From Gracilimonas sp. (GTDB taxonomy: Bacteria > Bacteroidota > Rhodothermia > Balneolales > Balneolaceae), in NCBI GenBank assembly GCA_022450045.1, contig JAKURD010000009.1, positions 1 to 64,000 of the forward strand: a stretch of 64,000 nucleotides of DNA, read 5' to 3'. The number at the start of each line of letters is the position of its first letter. Position 1 is the stretch's first letter. Under the pieces are notes generated by a model. It saw only the letters and a list, made by a program, of their open reading frames with translations. It did no database searches and was not told the origin of the DNA. Of the stretch, positions 36,537-45,893 are shown piece by piece. Made by a program: the position numbers and the translations under genes.

Positions 36537-37466
36537 ATGACCAATCCATTTTATAATCCGGATGAACAACGTCTTCGCTCTTTATTTCGAATTCTGCTAT
36601 TCATTTTTCTTTTTAGCATAGCCGTAAGCATCCCTTTTCTCATTCCTTTTGAGCCCATTCAATTCGTCGGGCAATCAGTTATGACACTCGGCCTATTTTT
36701 TATAATGTTTCGGTTTGTGGATCAAAGAGCCTGGCGGGATTCCGGGTTGATCATCACCAAAACATGGATAAAAGAATGCCTGATAGGAATCGTAATTGCC
36801 GGAACAGTTATGGGGCTTATCTTTTTATCATTATGGCTAACCGAAGGGCTGGAAGTGACCGGGTACGGGTGGGATCGTAATGGACAAACCTTTTGGATGG
36901 TCCCGCTGTTTTATTTTTTCATAAGAATGGCTTCCGTTGGGTTCTATGAAGAAGTTATGGCCCGCGGATACCTCATTCCCAATATCATTGAAGGATTCAG
37001 TTTTGGTAATATCACCCCTCAAAAGGCAATCATTATTGCCGTTATCATCAGTTCCTCGATCTTTGGAATCCTTCATGCGAGCAATCCTAATGCCTCTGCC
37101 ACAGCTGTTGTGAATATCATTTTCGCAGGGGTGATGCTGGCCGTGCCTTTCATTATAACCGGACGATTAGCTTTACCTATTGGACTGCATTTTTCCTGGA
37201 ATTTCTTTCAGGGAGGCGTATTCGGATTTCGGGTAAGCGGCATGGAATTCCGGCATTCCATTATCCAAATTCAGCAAGGCGGACCTGAATGGTGGACCGG
37301 AGGAGCTTTTGGCCCCGAAGCCGGGCTGATAGGCATTATTGGCATTTTACTTATCTTAGGCCTTTCCCTCTTATATCTAAAGTGGAGCGGGGTGACGTTG
37401 GGGTATGCAGAACAGTTTAGATCAACTTTTTTGGATCAAAAAGTTCTTGATTCTCCCAAACAGTAA
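36537..37466 (+). CDS. CPBP-family (CAAX-like) intramembrane metalloprotease
   Basis: A 309-residue membrane protein of the CPBP/Abi group. The motif EEVMARGY (EExxxR) lies near residues 139-146, and the second motif FGILHASNPNA (FxxxH) follows. A third segment, LPIGLHFSWNFFQGGVFG, carries the third metal-site motif. Eight or so transmembrane helices. Such proteins may process peptides or lie with immunity functions; no bacteriocin gene is close by. The start is placed on the ATG after a short leader. Confidence 0.9.
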   Translation: MTNPFYNPDEQRLRSLFRILLFIFLFSIAVSIPFLIPFEPIQFVGQSVMTLGLFFIMFRFVDQRAWRDSGLIITKTWIKECLIGIVIAGTVMGLIFLSLWLTEGLEVTGYGWDRNGQTFWMVPLFYFFIRMASVGFYEEVMARGYLIPNIIEGFSFGNITPQKAIIIAVIISSSIFGILHASNPNASATAVVNIIFAGVMLAVPFIITGRLALPIGLHFSWNFFQGGVFGFRVSGMEFRHSIIQIQQGGPEWWTGGAFGPEAGLIGIIGILLILGLSLLYLKWSGVTLGYAEQFRSTFLDQKVLDSPKQ

Positions 37467-37583
37467 AACTGCTTAAACACGAAATTTTTTGGTTATCTAA
37501 AGGAACAGAAAACTTCTACATTCGAAATTCCTTGTCCGATATTCAATATTCCCTGAGCTTGCTTCACATTTTTTGTATATTGC

Positions 37584-37605
37584 CGTGTCTTTATTGAAAG
37601 ACACG
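37584..37605 (+). promoter_or_regulatory. Perfect 9-bp hairpin in the leader of the DEAD-box-like gene
   Basis: CGTGTCTTT and AAAGACACG are separated by ATTG and lie about 50 bases upstream of the TTG start at 37654. No T run follows, so it may be a leader structure or protein-binding site. Its role is unknown. Confidence 0.4.
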
Positions 37606-37653
37606 ATCTTTGAAAATTGAACTATAACGCCAAAAATGAAAGAGGTGTAACCA

Positions 37654-39246
37654 TTGTCTTTTGAAGAATTTGGCCTCAGCCCTGAACTATTGAGTGGGCT
37701 GGCCGACGTACGAATTGAACAACCCACACCTCTCCAAAATGAAGTTATTCCACCGGCACTGCAAGGCAAACATATGCTTGTAAAACATGAAGCCGGTGAT
37801 GATGGAGTATTTTTGATACCTGCATTACAAAAACTGACGACCAACGGAGAGGTTACTGGCACACGAGTTTTAATATTAACACCATCTATTGAGCGAGTTA
37901 AGGAAATAGACGAAAAGGTTTGGGGCATGGGCTACCATGCACAGATCAGCAGCGCGGCACTTTCCATGAAAGGAATTCGCACTCAGCAAGAACAAGCTAT
38001 TAAAGATGGAGCACCGGTTGTGGTGGCAAACCCCAGCCGGCTAATTGAAATACTGGAAAACCATAAGCTAACGCTTCCCGATGTAGATCTTATCATCATC
38101 GATGAGGCCCACGGCATGGAAAACTACAACCTGGTGAGCCGGGTTAAGGACATCCTGAAGTATGTGGAGGGCAGCCCTCAGTCTCTTATATTCTCTGAGT
38201 CTGACAATAAAGCCACGAAACAGCTTTCCAAACTTTTGTTGAAAGACCCAACTGTACTCGGTTTCGATGACATTGATTCTTCCGCAAAGGAAGAATCTCA
38301 GGAAACTTCCGATCCTAAAGAAGAAATCTCCCCGAAGCAAAAAACTGACTCTGACGAAGAGTTTGAATTGGATCAGGAAGATGTAAACCGAAAACTTGCG
38401 GAGGCAAGTGTTAGCGTTGTCCTGAATCCCGAAGATAAAGAAGAAACTCAAACTGAATCGAAAGATTCTGAAAGCGAAAAAGAAGCAGATCCCGATCCTG
38501 TTCCCGAAGACCTGGCTCAGGCTTATATCTATGTACCGCCAAGAGCCAAGATCTCTACCCTTCTCGCTCACTTAGAAAAAAACCTGACCGATAAGATTGT
38601 GGTATTTGCCGCATCCAAGCGTACCACCGACCGCCTTTTCCGCATCATCCGCAAAAAAGGCTGGGGAGTGGTAAGCATCAACGAAGGGCTAAAAGAAGAG
38701 TATTACAACGAACGCTTTGGAAAATTCACTTCAGGTGAGATGAAGATTTTGTTGGTGGGCGGACTATCAGCAACGGAAGTTGAGCTTGATGAAGTGAAGC
38801 AGGTCATTAATTATGATGTGCCTAACGAAGTTGAAGAATATAAATACCGGGCTGAACTTGTGGGCAACGGCAAAGCCGCACGCATTGTTTCTTTGGTTTC
38901 AAAGATGGATAAAGACGACATCGATGAGATCGTGAAGAAAGTAGGATACGCTCCAACAGAACTCCCTCTTCCAAAAGAAGTGAAAGAGAAGAAAGAGCGG
39001 GGCAAAAAATCTGATGAAGATAAGAACAGAAAAAAATCAGATAAAAAGAGCCGCAAGAAAAATGATGATCGCGATCGTAAGCGACGTAAAAAGCCCAATA
39101 AGCAACAAGAGCATAAACCCAATGAACTACCTCGCCCTTCCTATGAAGGACTTTCCGGCGGTAAAGAAGGCAAGAAAAATAAAAAACGTCCTACCCCCGG
39201 TAAATCCGACGGAGCTTTTGGCTGGATCAAGAAATTATTTGATTGA
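37654..39246 (+). CDS. DEAD-box-like protein with destroyed helicase motifs
   Basis: A 530-residue protein laid out like an RhlE/DEAD-box RNA helicase with two RecA folds. The Q motif (PTPLQ, residues 24-28) is intact and motif II is DEAH at 150-153. The rest has lost its catalytic residues: motif I, normally AxTGxGKT, reads KHEAGDDGVF (44-53); Ia is LTPSIERV; III (SAT) is SES at 181-183; V is VGGLSATEVELDEVK; VI, normally HRIGRTGR, is YRAELVGNGK. A long acidic linker (about 210-300) separates the two folds, and a Lys/Arg-rich tail (about 450-530) probably binds RNA. The start is TTG preceded by AGAGGTG. ATP hydrolysis is unlikely; an RNA-binding or scaffold role is inferred. Confidence 0.85.
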   Translation: MSFEEFGLSPELLSGLADVRIEQPTPLQNEVIPPALQGKHMLVKHEAGDDGVFLIPALQKLTTNGEVTGTRVLILTPSIERVKEIDEKVWGMGYHAQISSAALSMKGIRTQQEQAIKDGAPVVVANPSRLIEILENHKLTLPDVDLIIIDEAHGMENYNLVSRVKDILKYVEGSPQSLIFSESDNKATKQLSKLLLKDPTVLGFDDIDSSAKEESQETSDPKEEISPKQKTDSDEEFELDQEDVNRKLAEASVSVVLNPEDKEETQTESKDSESEKEADPDPVPEDLAQAYIYVPPRAKISTLLAHLEKNLTDKIVVFAASKRTTDRLFRIIRKKGWGVVSINEGLKEEYYNERFGKFTSGEMKILLVGGLSATEVELDEVKQVINYDVPNEVEEYKYRAELVGNGKAARIVSLVSKMDKDDIDEIVKKVGYAPTELPLPKEVKEKKERGKKSDEDKNRKKSDKKSRKKNDDRDRKRRKKPNKQQEHKPNELPRPSYEGLSGGKEGKKNKKRPTPGKSDGAFGWIKKLFD

Positions 39247-39278
39247 TCACAAACTTTAATAACATGATCTGATTATGG

Positions 39279-39305
39279 AAGGCGCATCAAACGATGCGCC
39301 TTTTT
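39279..39305 (+). terminator. Intrinsic terminator of the DEAD-box-like gene
   Basis: GGCGCATC and GATGCGCC arms with an AAAC loop are followed by TTTTTATT. It lies about 35 bases past the stop. Confidence 0.9.
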
Positions 39306-39306
39306 A

Positions 39307-39850
39307 TTATAGTCTATTCTCTAAAAAAATCACTTTCCTGTCTTTTGCCAGAAAAACCATCGGTTCCTTTCCGTTTGTTTGAACCTTAATGGATAACCCT
39401 ATGTCTTTGCTATTCCTATTGCTGGTTTATCCTGGATATGCAAATGCAAATGAGGCCAGGAACTGTTCCCTGAATTTCCAATCTTTCCGACAATATCCCC
39501 GGCTTTAACTGAATCTCCTTTTTGAACTTCAATTGTTCCTGCCATTAAATGAGCCATAAAAAGATACCTTTCCTTATCGAAATGTATTACTACATGGTTA
39601 CCCGCCGGATTTAATGAATCTGAAGGAAAGAAAGAGACTTCATGGTTTGGAAGTGAATCCACAACTATCGTTACCACTCCCGCTACAGGAGCATAAACCG
39701 GTTCGCCAAAGGAATATATATCCGTCAAGTCTTCCCCGTTATTCTGAAAAAACCATCCACCTTCATTAACCTTAACTACATCGATCGCATATTTTTGTGA
39801 ACGTGAGTCCGAGATAAAGAATGTTTCTAAAAGAATTCTAAAATAGCTAT
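39307..39850 (-). pseudogene. Decayed M23-type peptidase, cut by the dispersed repeat
   Basis: The frame holds an M23-like LytM domain: KYAIDVVKVNEGG, EPVYAPVAGVVTIVVDSLPNHE, GNHVVIHFDKERYLFMAHL and a HLHLHIQD motif. Its first 35 codons (FPPGLTVSFSLSCLFRPIHQ and so on) read into the dispersed repeat from about 39840 upward, so the natural N terminus is missing. It stops at 39399, but a one-base shift near 39406-39408 continues as GLSIKVQTNGKEPMVFLAKD to a TAA at 39307-39309. The A-run count suggests loss of one A. Hence both 5' truncation and a frameshift. Functional product unlikely. Confidence 0.8.
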
Positions 39851-40185
39851 GAGATCCATCTGACGGATACCCCGCCTGATGGATGGGCCTGAATAAGCAT
39901 GATAAGCTGAATGAAACAGTCAGACCAGGAGGAAAAAATAACTCCATACCCGATATTAGATTAGGATACGAACTGAACGTGATGCTCGAATTAAACTATC
40001 GGTCAGATGGATCTGGAGTCATCGGACCGAGAGGCAGGTTACACATTCTCGAATTCGATCTGATGGAAACCCCATCTGATCGATGGTGCAGGCGTAGTGT
40101 GTTAGATTAGGATAAGAACAAGCTTAGGTCTCCCAAATCAAACAAACGGTCAGACGGACTTGGAGCCATCAGAAAGGTTGATAAA
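39840..40185 (+). repeat. Dispersed hairpin repeat, copy 3 (two modules)
   Basis: Starts with the leading module AAATAGCTATGAGATCCATC, found also in copy 4, continues with a diverged spacer and then the main unit with the GACCGAGAGGCAGGT core, ending near the CAAACGGTCAGACGGACTTG-type segment. Its left edge lies inside the damaged M23 gene. It is followed by a leader of about 150 bases for nhaC. Confidence 0.85.
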
Positions 40186-40339
40186 AACTCTATCGAAATC
40201 ATTTACTTAAATTTTAAGTTATCGTAATAATAAAAAGTTATAAGCTACTACGGGCATTTAACATATTTGGTACCTGTTTGTCATTCAATAATGCATTTAC
40301 TACCATCCCACTGCAGAAAATTATTAAACAATCAACAGT

Positions 40340-41905
40340 ATGAGTAACGACTTCGCCGGGACTAAAAAGAAATGGCAGAACCCTGAAACACGTCGCCGCA
40401 TTGGTGTCGGTGCTGTACTTGCATTAGTCGCTGCAGGGGTCTATGCCGGGATGAATGAAGTATTTCCGGAGCAAAACGGACATTACGGTATTTGGTCGGT
40501 CATGCCCCCATTGGTAGCAATCGTTTTGGCTTTTTATACCCGGGAAGTGGTAAGCTCCCTATTTATTGGTATTTGCTTGGGAGGGGTGATATCCGGACAG
40601 CTTAATATCGTACAGGGTTTTTTGATCCCTTCTGTTGGAACTGAAAGTTTTGCACTTATCATTATTGTGTATCTATGGGCTTTGGGTGGATTGATCGGTA
40701 TCTGGACCCGAACCGGCGGGGCTGAGAAATTTGCTGTCTGGGCCAGTGAAAAAATGGTGCGTGGGCCACAAACCGCAAAATTCTTTACATGGATGATGGG
40801 GCTCATTTTTCACCAGGGTGGCACCATAAGTACCGTTCTGACAGGCGCAACGGTTCGCCCCATTGCCGACAAACACCGCGTCTCACATGAAGAACTGGCT
40901 TACATGGTTGACTCTACCGCTTCTCCCGCCGCCACGCTGATTCCATTTAATGTCTGGCCTTTTTATGTGGGCGGATTGATCATCGGTACTTTACCCATGT
41001 TCGAAACTACGCAGGAAAGTATTGCATTTTTCTTCACAGCACTTCCTTATAATTTCTATGCCATCTTCGCCATTTTGCTTACCCTTATTTTTGCATGGGA
41101 TAAATTCCCCTTCGTTCCCGGAAAGAAAATGAGGGCTGCAATAAAACGGGCTCGTTCAGGAAAAGGACTCGACCGGGAAGGCGCCACACCCATGGCCGCT
41201 GATGAACTCACCAAAAGTAAAATTCCTGAGGACTATAATCCGGGGCTTATCGACTTTTTTGGCCCCATAGGTACGTTGCTGGGTGTAGCCATTATCCCAT
41301 ATCTTGTAACCCGATTTATACTTGGGATGGGTGAAAACGCAATCCTACTGATAGCTGAAGCATTCATCTTAGCTGTATTGGTTGGATTTGGTATAGCTCT
41401 TGCTAAAGGAATGAAACTTCAGGAAGTGATAGATGGATTTATTGACGGCTGTAAAGGTGTTACGATTGGCGCCGTTATTCTGGCCTTAGCTGTTTCCCTT
41501 AAGGAGGTAGCTGATGCCGTTGGGACCGCGCCCTATGTTGTGGCTCTGGTTGGTGATGTGATCCCTCCCTTTTTACTTCCGGGATTACTTATGGTGCTGT
41601 GTATGCTCATCGCTTTTTCAACCGGAACTTCCTGGGGAACCTACGCGGTAGTATTCCCGGTCGCCATACCACTGGCCTGGGCCGTAGTGCCTGATCCATT
41701 CTTCCTTACCCTGAGTTTTTCAGCAGTGATAGGGGGGGCTGTATTCGGAGATCAGTGCTCTCCAATTTCAGACACTACTATCCTATCCTCTTTAGCTACA
41801 GGCTGTGACCTGATGGATCACGTTCAAACCCAATTCCCACTCGCTATTCTGGCAGGTACGCTTGCCGTAATAGCTTATGCCGGAATGGTTATTTTCTTTG
41901 TTTAA
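40340..41905 (+). CDS. nhaC: NhaC-family Na+/H+ antiporter
   Basis: A 521-residue inner-membrane antiporter with about twelve or more helices. Typical NhaC-type segments are GLIGIWTRTGGAEKFAVWA, the FHQGGTISTVLTG region, VDSTASPAATLIPFNVWPFY, FSTGTSWGTYAVVFPVAIPLAW and FGDQCSPISDTTILSSLATGCDLMDHVQTQFP. It should export sodium in exchange for protons and fit a marine habitat. The family also includes other carboxylate or amino-acid antiporters, so the exact ions are inferred. It follows repeat copy 3. Confidence 0.9.
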   Translation: MSNDFAGTKKKWQNPETRRRIGVGAVLALVAAGVYAGMNEVFPEQNGHYGIWSVMPPLVAIVLAFYTREVVSSLFIGICLGGVISGQLNIVQGFLIPSVGTESFALIIIVYLWALGGLIGIWTRTGGAEKFAVWASEKMVRGPQTAKFFTWMMGLIFHQGGTISTVLTGATVRPIADKHRVSHEELAYMVDSTASPAATLIPFNVWPFYVGGLIIGTLPMFETTQESIAFFFTALPYNFYAIFAILLTLIFAWDKFPFVPGKKMRAAIKRARSGKGLDREGATPMAADELTKSKIPEDYNPGLIDFFGPIGTLLGVAIIPYLVTRFILGMGENAILLIAEAFILAVLVGFGIALAKGMKLQEVIDGFIDGCKGVTIGAVILALAVSLKEVADAVGTAPYVVALVGDVIPPFLLPGLLMVLCMLIAFSTGTSWGTYAVVFPVAIPLAWAVVPDPFFLTLSFSAVIGGAVFGDQCSPISDTTILSSLATGCDLMDHVQTQFPLAILAGTLAVIAYAGMVIFFV

Positions 41906-41945
41906 CATGGGTTTATCTTCTTACTTCAGTAATGATAAATAAAAC

Positions 41946-43244
41946 TCAATCGATCAGAATAAGTTCTTCCTGTGGTGTTATCAAAAACTCAGCGCCCTCT
42001 TCTGTGATCACAGCCATTTCTTCCACGCTGATCGTCTTGTAGGTGCTGTCCGTTAAAGGCCAGCTATGGAATCCATCAAATGCGAAAACCATTCCCGGTT
42101 TGAGAACCTTTTGTGCAGCTGGGCGAATGGAAGGTACTTGTGATCCTCCAAGGTTTGGACCGGTATCATGGGCTACATAACCCACCGGATGTCCGGTACT
42201 CCACATTACATATTCCGATTCATTTTCTTCCATAAGTTCACGTTGAGCAGCATCCACCTCCACTCCTTTCACTCCCGGTTTCATTGCGTTAAAGGCAGCC
42301 CGGTTACCTTCCCTGGCTGATTCCCAATAAAACTGAATATCTTCAGGTGCTTCTTCCTCTCCGTTTTTCAATACATAGGCAAAACGCTGGATATCACTTA
42401 CCCAGCGGTCATAGAGCTTGATCCCAAAATCAGTTTGGATCACATCCCCGGGCATGATCACTTTTTCTGTCGCATGTGAATGGCCGCGGTCAGCGCCTGA
42501 GTTTACGTTTGGGTTTTGACTCGGGTTCCAGGCATCCTTCACCCCATATTTCTTCATCTTTGCTTTCAGGAATGCGGCCACTTCCGCATCCGTTGTAACT
42601 CCGGGCTCTATGGTCTCATAGGCTTCCAGTTCCCATTCAGCGGTAAGTTCAGCCGCTTTTGTCATAATCTCCACCTCTGCCGGAAGTTTCACCGATAGCC
42701 ATTCGTAGATCAGTTCCTCAGAGGAAACCAGCCGGCTTGAAAGTTGAGAACCCAAGGCTGCTTCCAACGTCATTCGCTGCGTGAAACTCAATCCATCAGC
42801 TTGTGCATTATTTGGAGATGAGTTGATCGCAATTCGCTCAAAACTTTGATCCCTGATAAAATCAGCTGCCTGTTCCATAGCTGACATTCCACGTTCTACA
42901 GGAATCACTTCATCATGAATGTTCAGCTCAGCTAACGCCGTTGATTCTCCCGATGGCGAATAAACCCGGGAATGAAATCCGTCTTCATCTTTATAAAAAA
43001 GAAAAGCCGCGGTACCTCCGGCATTCTCGCCTCCAATATGATCAGCGATCGGATCGTTATTGTTTTCACGGCAGATCACGATCCACAGATCCACATTTGC
43101 CGCTTCCATAGCTTCAGGGAGTAACGTTGAAATACGCTCTTTTCTAATTTCAGCCCAAGGAGACTCCCGCCAATCAATAGGTGGCTCCTGAGGTGGCGTG
43201 CAAGCAGAGATGAGAAGAATTATCGGCAATAAATATCGTAGCAT
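41946..43244 (-). CDS. M24-family (Xaa-Pro) peptidase lipoprotein
   Basis: A 432-residue creatinase-fold metallopeptidase of the M24B (Xaa-Pro aminopeptidase) type, with a lipoprotein signal ending ISAC. The N-terminal domain precedes the catalytic pita-bread domain. Metal ligands appear as Asp in VIQTDFGIKL, Asp in RWVSDIQRF, His in STGHPVGYVAHD and a Glu in SVEEMAVITEEG. The fourth ligand region (family GMxFxxEP) reads GMVFAFDGFHSWP, so Asp replaces the usual Glu. It is probably active with altered chemistry. Envelope-anchored. Confidence 0.9.
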   Translation of the reverse strand: MLRYLLPIILLISACTPPQEPPIDWRESPWAEIRKERISTLLPEAMEAANVDLWIVICRENNNDPIADHIGGENAGGTAAFLFYKDEDGFHSRVYSPSGESTALAELNIHDEVIPVERGMSAMEQAADFIRDQSFERIAINSSPNNAQADGLSFTQRMTLEAALGSQLSSRLVSSEELIYEWLSVKLPAEVEIMTKAAELTAEWELEAYETIEPGVTTDAEVAAFLKAKMKKYGVKDAWNPSQNPNVNSGADRGHSHATEKVIMPGDVIQTDFGIKLYDRWVSDIQRFAYVLKNGEEEAPEDIQFYWESAREGNRAAFNAMKPGVKGVEVDAAQRELMEENESEYVMWSTGHPVGYVAHDTGPNLGGSQVPSIRPAAQKVLKPGMVFAFDGFHSWPLTDSTYKTISVEEMAVITEEGAEFLITPQEELILID

Positions 43245-43327
43245 TTTGGATAGTGTTTATGAATAGACTTTGGTGAATATCGACCTTCTTTTTTAACCAC
43301 ACAAGAAATCAGTTCGTCCCGGCTTTC

Positions 43328-43861
43328 CTAAACAATTTCTTTTACATACTCATCCATGTTGAAAACTTCAGGAGGGGCTGTTTTTCTAAGATAAAGTGGA
43401 TGATGGGGATGTCCCGCTTTTGAGATTCGCCCACGTTTAAAAAAGCTACAGTTATTTTGCCCAAGCACATCATAAATATCCTGCAGGCAACGAGAAAGAT
43501 ACGATCGCTTTTCAATGAGCGTTCCCCAGGCACACCAAACATCAATTTCTTCCGTATTTAATGATTCAACTTGCTCCTTAATCACCTCCACATTTTTCTG
43601 GTGGATCTTCTTCTGAAAATGCTTGTGCATCTTATCCGGATTGGTAGCCCGTTGCGGATAGAGGTTGAACATAAGCCAGCCGTCATATCCATGATCATTC
43701 GCAAAACGTGCCACCGAAGCCACTGTTGGGTCGAGATCATGCGGCTTGGCCGTACTTGGATTTACCCCAAAACAGATCAGTGGATTTTCCCCGTCTTGCC
43801 CCAGCGAGTAACGGGTAAGCGGTTCATCATGATGGTAGATCCAGGACTTATCAGGAAACAT
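43328..43861 (-). CDS. DUF1643 protein
   Basis: A 177-residue cytosolic protein matching the DUF1643 pattern: PLICFGVNPSTAKPHDLDPTV, then FANDHGYDGWLMFNLYPQRATNP and a final PLYLRKTAPPEVFNM. The family is widespread, its function unknown. It faces tilS divergently, about 120 bases away, across an AT-rich palindromic stretch. Confidence 0.9.
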   Translation of the reverse strand: MFPDKSWIYHHDEPLTRYSLGQDGENPLICFGVNPSTAKPHDLDPTVASVARFANDHGYDGWLMFNLYPQRATNPDKMHKHFQKKIHQKNVEVIKEQVESLNTEEIDVWCAWGTLIEKRSYLSRCLQDIYDVLGQNNCSFFKRGRISKAGHPHHPLYLRKTAPPEVFNMDEYVKEIV

Positions 43862-43984
43862 AAATTGAAATACTATTTGAGGGTTGAATTTCGGTTGAAG
43901 ATAATTGGTTTTAGGAGAATTTCGAATTTTGAATATTCTCGATTCCCAGTTCGATATTTTCCCATTAAGCCCGTACTTTTTCTC

Positions 43985-45325
43985 ATGGCGAAATCACGCG
44001 CAACATCATTTAAGAAAACCTTATCTGCATTCCTTTCTGATCTTTTTGAGGAAGACAGTTTTTTCATCATTGGTGTTAGCGGTGGTCCCGATTCCATGGC
44101 TCTACTCTACCTTTTTCACACCCTGAACTTGAAAGCTTTAACAGTACATATTAATTACGGGAAACGGGGTAAAGAGTCTGACAAAGACCAGGAGTTAGTA
44201 GAGCAGATGTCACACGCCTGGGGCTTTGAATGTTGTTCCATCCGGCTTGAACCGGAGGAGGCAAAGGGTGAGAATTTTCAAAACTGGGCACGCAAAAAGC
44301 GATATCAATATTTCAGAGACCTGAGGGGAGCTTATAAAGCGGATGCTATTGTTACAGCCCATCATCAGGATGACCAGTTAGAAACGATCTTGCAGAAATT
44401 ATTCAGGGGCAGCTCTCCTTCAGCCTGGCAGGGAATGAGTGTTTGGAATGGTGAGCTTTTCCGGCCACTTTTATCATTCACAAAACAAGAAATCCTTGAT
44501 TTTTGTAAAGCCAAAGCCGTTCCCTACAGAATAGATACGTCCAATAAGAATTCTGAATTCGCCCGAAATTTCATTCGAAATGAATTTGTACATGCTATGG
44601 ATAATTTATTCCCGGGCTGGCAGAGAAATATCCTTGACCTTCCTCGATTAGGGAAAACCTTCGACGATAGCATCGCCTATATTTCGGATCAGGTTACTTC
44701 CGGGAACACCATTTTGTTGAATGAATTCTCAAAATTACCGGAGGAGCTAAAACCGGCCGTTCTCAAGACCATTCTCGATCAAGCAGGAATGAAAGGGGAC
44801 TATTCGCGGGGACAATTGAAGAAGCTCTCAGAAATTGAATTGCTTCAAACCGGAAAAAACCTGAAGATCGGCTCCATGACTTTAACGAGAGATCGTGACC
44901 GCATTCACCTTCAAGCTGAGCAAAAAACAGTAGTTATTTCAAAAGAGATTGACAAAGCTAAGGCTCGAAAGGGATGGAAGTTAAAAAACCTGCTCATTGA
45001 GCTAAAACCGAAACCACTGCCCTTACCAGCATTGCGATTAGATTCTTCAAAGCTGGAGTGGCCGCTTCAGATCCGGAACTGGAATGCCGGAGATGAGTTT
45101 CAACCGCTTGGAATGGACGGCTCTCAAAAGGTATCTGATCACCTCACCAATAGAAAAATTCCGACTACTTCACGTGAAAAGGCCTTGGTATTGTGCGGAT
45201 CAGATGGTACTATTTACGCCATTATTTATCCTGTTTTAACAGCCCGCAGAAACCATGGTGCTATTTCAGAGATAGCTAAATGCGAATCAACAACAAAAAC
45301 CTTTTTGACGATTAATTTTACTTAG
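43985..45325 (+). CDS. tilS: tRNA(Ile)-lysidine synthase
   Basis: Attaches lysine to C34 of the AUA-reading tRNA-Ile. The PP-loop ATP motif is SGGPDSMALLYLF near residues 31-43, and the HHQDDQLETILQKLFRGSSP motif follows, with a C-terminal TilS domain containing FQPLGMDGSQKVSDHLTNRKIP. I choose the ATG at 43985 (446 residues), because the much longer frame from 43571 overlaps the divergent DUF1643 gene and has no family resemblance. It is followed by hpt one base later, a common pairing. Confidence 0.95.
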   Translation: MAKSRATSFKKTLSAFLSDLFEEDSFFIIGVSGGPDSMALLYLFHTLNLKALTVHINYGKRGKESDKDQELVEQMSHAWGFECCSIRLEPEEAKGENFQNWARKKRYQYFRDLRGAYKADAIVTAHHQDDQLETILQKLFRGSSPSAWQGMSVWNGELFRPLLSFTKQEILDFCKAKAVPYRIDTSNKNSEFARNFIRNEFVHAMDNLFPGWQRNILDLPRLGKTFDDSIAYISDQVTSGNTILLNEFSKLPEELKPAVLKTILDQAGMKGDYSRGQLKKLSEIELLQTGKNLKIGSMTLTRDRDRIHLQAEQKTVVISKEIDKAKARKGWKLKNLLIELKPKPLPLPALRLDSSKLEWPLQIRNWNAGDEFQPLGMDGSQKVSDHLTNRKIPTTSREKALVLCGSDGTIYAIIYPVLTARRNHGAISEIAKCESTTKTFLTINFT

Positions 45326-45326
45326 C

Positions 45327-45893
45327 ATGAGTTCCAAATTTTACCAACCGGATACCGTAACCTGTAATGGTGAAAAGTTCAAAATCTTTATCACCAAAGA
45401 GCAAATTGACGAGCGTATGAATCAGCTTGGAAATCAGCTTGACAAAGATTTCAAAGGTAAAAAACCAATTTTCATTGGTATCCTGAACGGAGCTTTTATT
45501 TTTCTGGCAGATATTATGCGGCATGTGAGCATTACGTGTGAAGTCGATTTCATGAAACTAAGCAGTTATGGAGATGAAAAAGTATCTTCAGGTGAGGTTA
45601 CAGAGCTTAAACATATTGATGCTAAAATTGAAGGACGGCATGTGATCCTGATCGAAGATATTGTGGATACCGGCCTTTCCATGAATTACATGGTAAAACG
45701 AATTAAAGAAAATAATCCGGCATCGGTTTCGGTATGCACCTTGCTTCACAAAAAAGAAGCCACTAAATATGAGGTACAATTAGATTACGTTGGTTTTGAA
45801 ATTCCGGATGCTTTTGTATTGGGCTATGGTTTAGACTATGCCCAGGAAGGACGCAACCTGTCTCAGATTTATGTGATAGATAGTGAAAGCTAA
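45327..45893 (+). CDS. hpt: Hypoxanthine phosphoribosyltransferase
   Basis: Salvages hypoxanthine or guanine to IMP or GMP using PRPP. The PRPP-binding motif VILIEDIVDTGLSM lies near residues 110-123, with LNGAFIF and VGFEIPDAFVLGYGLDYAQEGRNL later. The length of 188 residues is typical. It starts one base after the tilS stop, so they are co-transcribed. FtsH, which often follows in relatives, is not here; a repeat lies downstream instead. Confidence 0.95.
   Translation: MSSKFYQPDTVTCNGEKFKIFITKEQIDERMNQLGNQLDKDFKGKKPIFIGILNGAFIFLADIMRHVSITCEVDFMKLSSYGDEKVSSGEVTELKHIDAKIEGRHVILIEDIVDTGLSMNYMVKRIKENNPASVSVCTLLHKKEATKYEVQLDYVGFEIPDAFVLGYGLDYAQEGRNLSQIYVIDSES

Noticed and set aside
43571..43984. 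Extended N terminus for tilS
   Set aside because: It overlaps the divergent DUF1643 gene and has no family resemblance. The ATG at 43985 gives the normal PP-loop distance.
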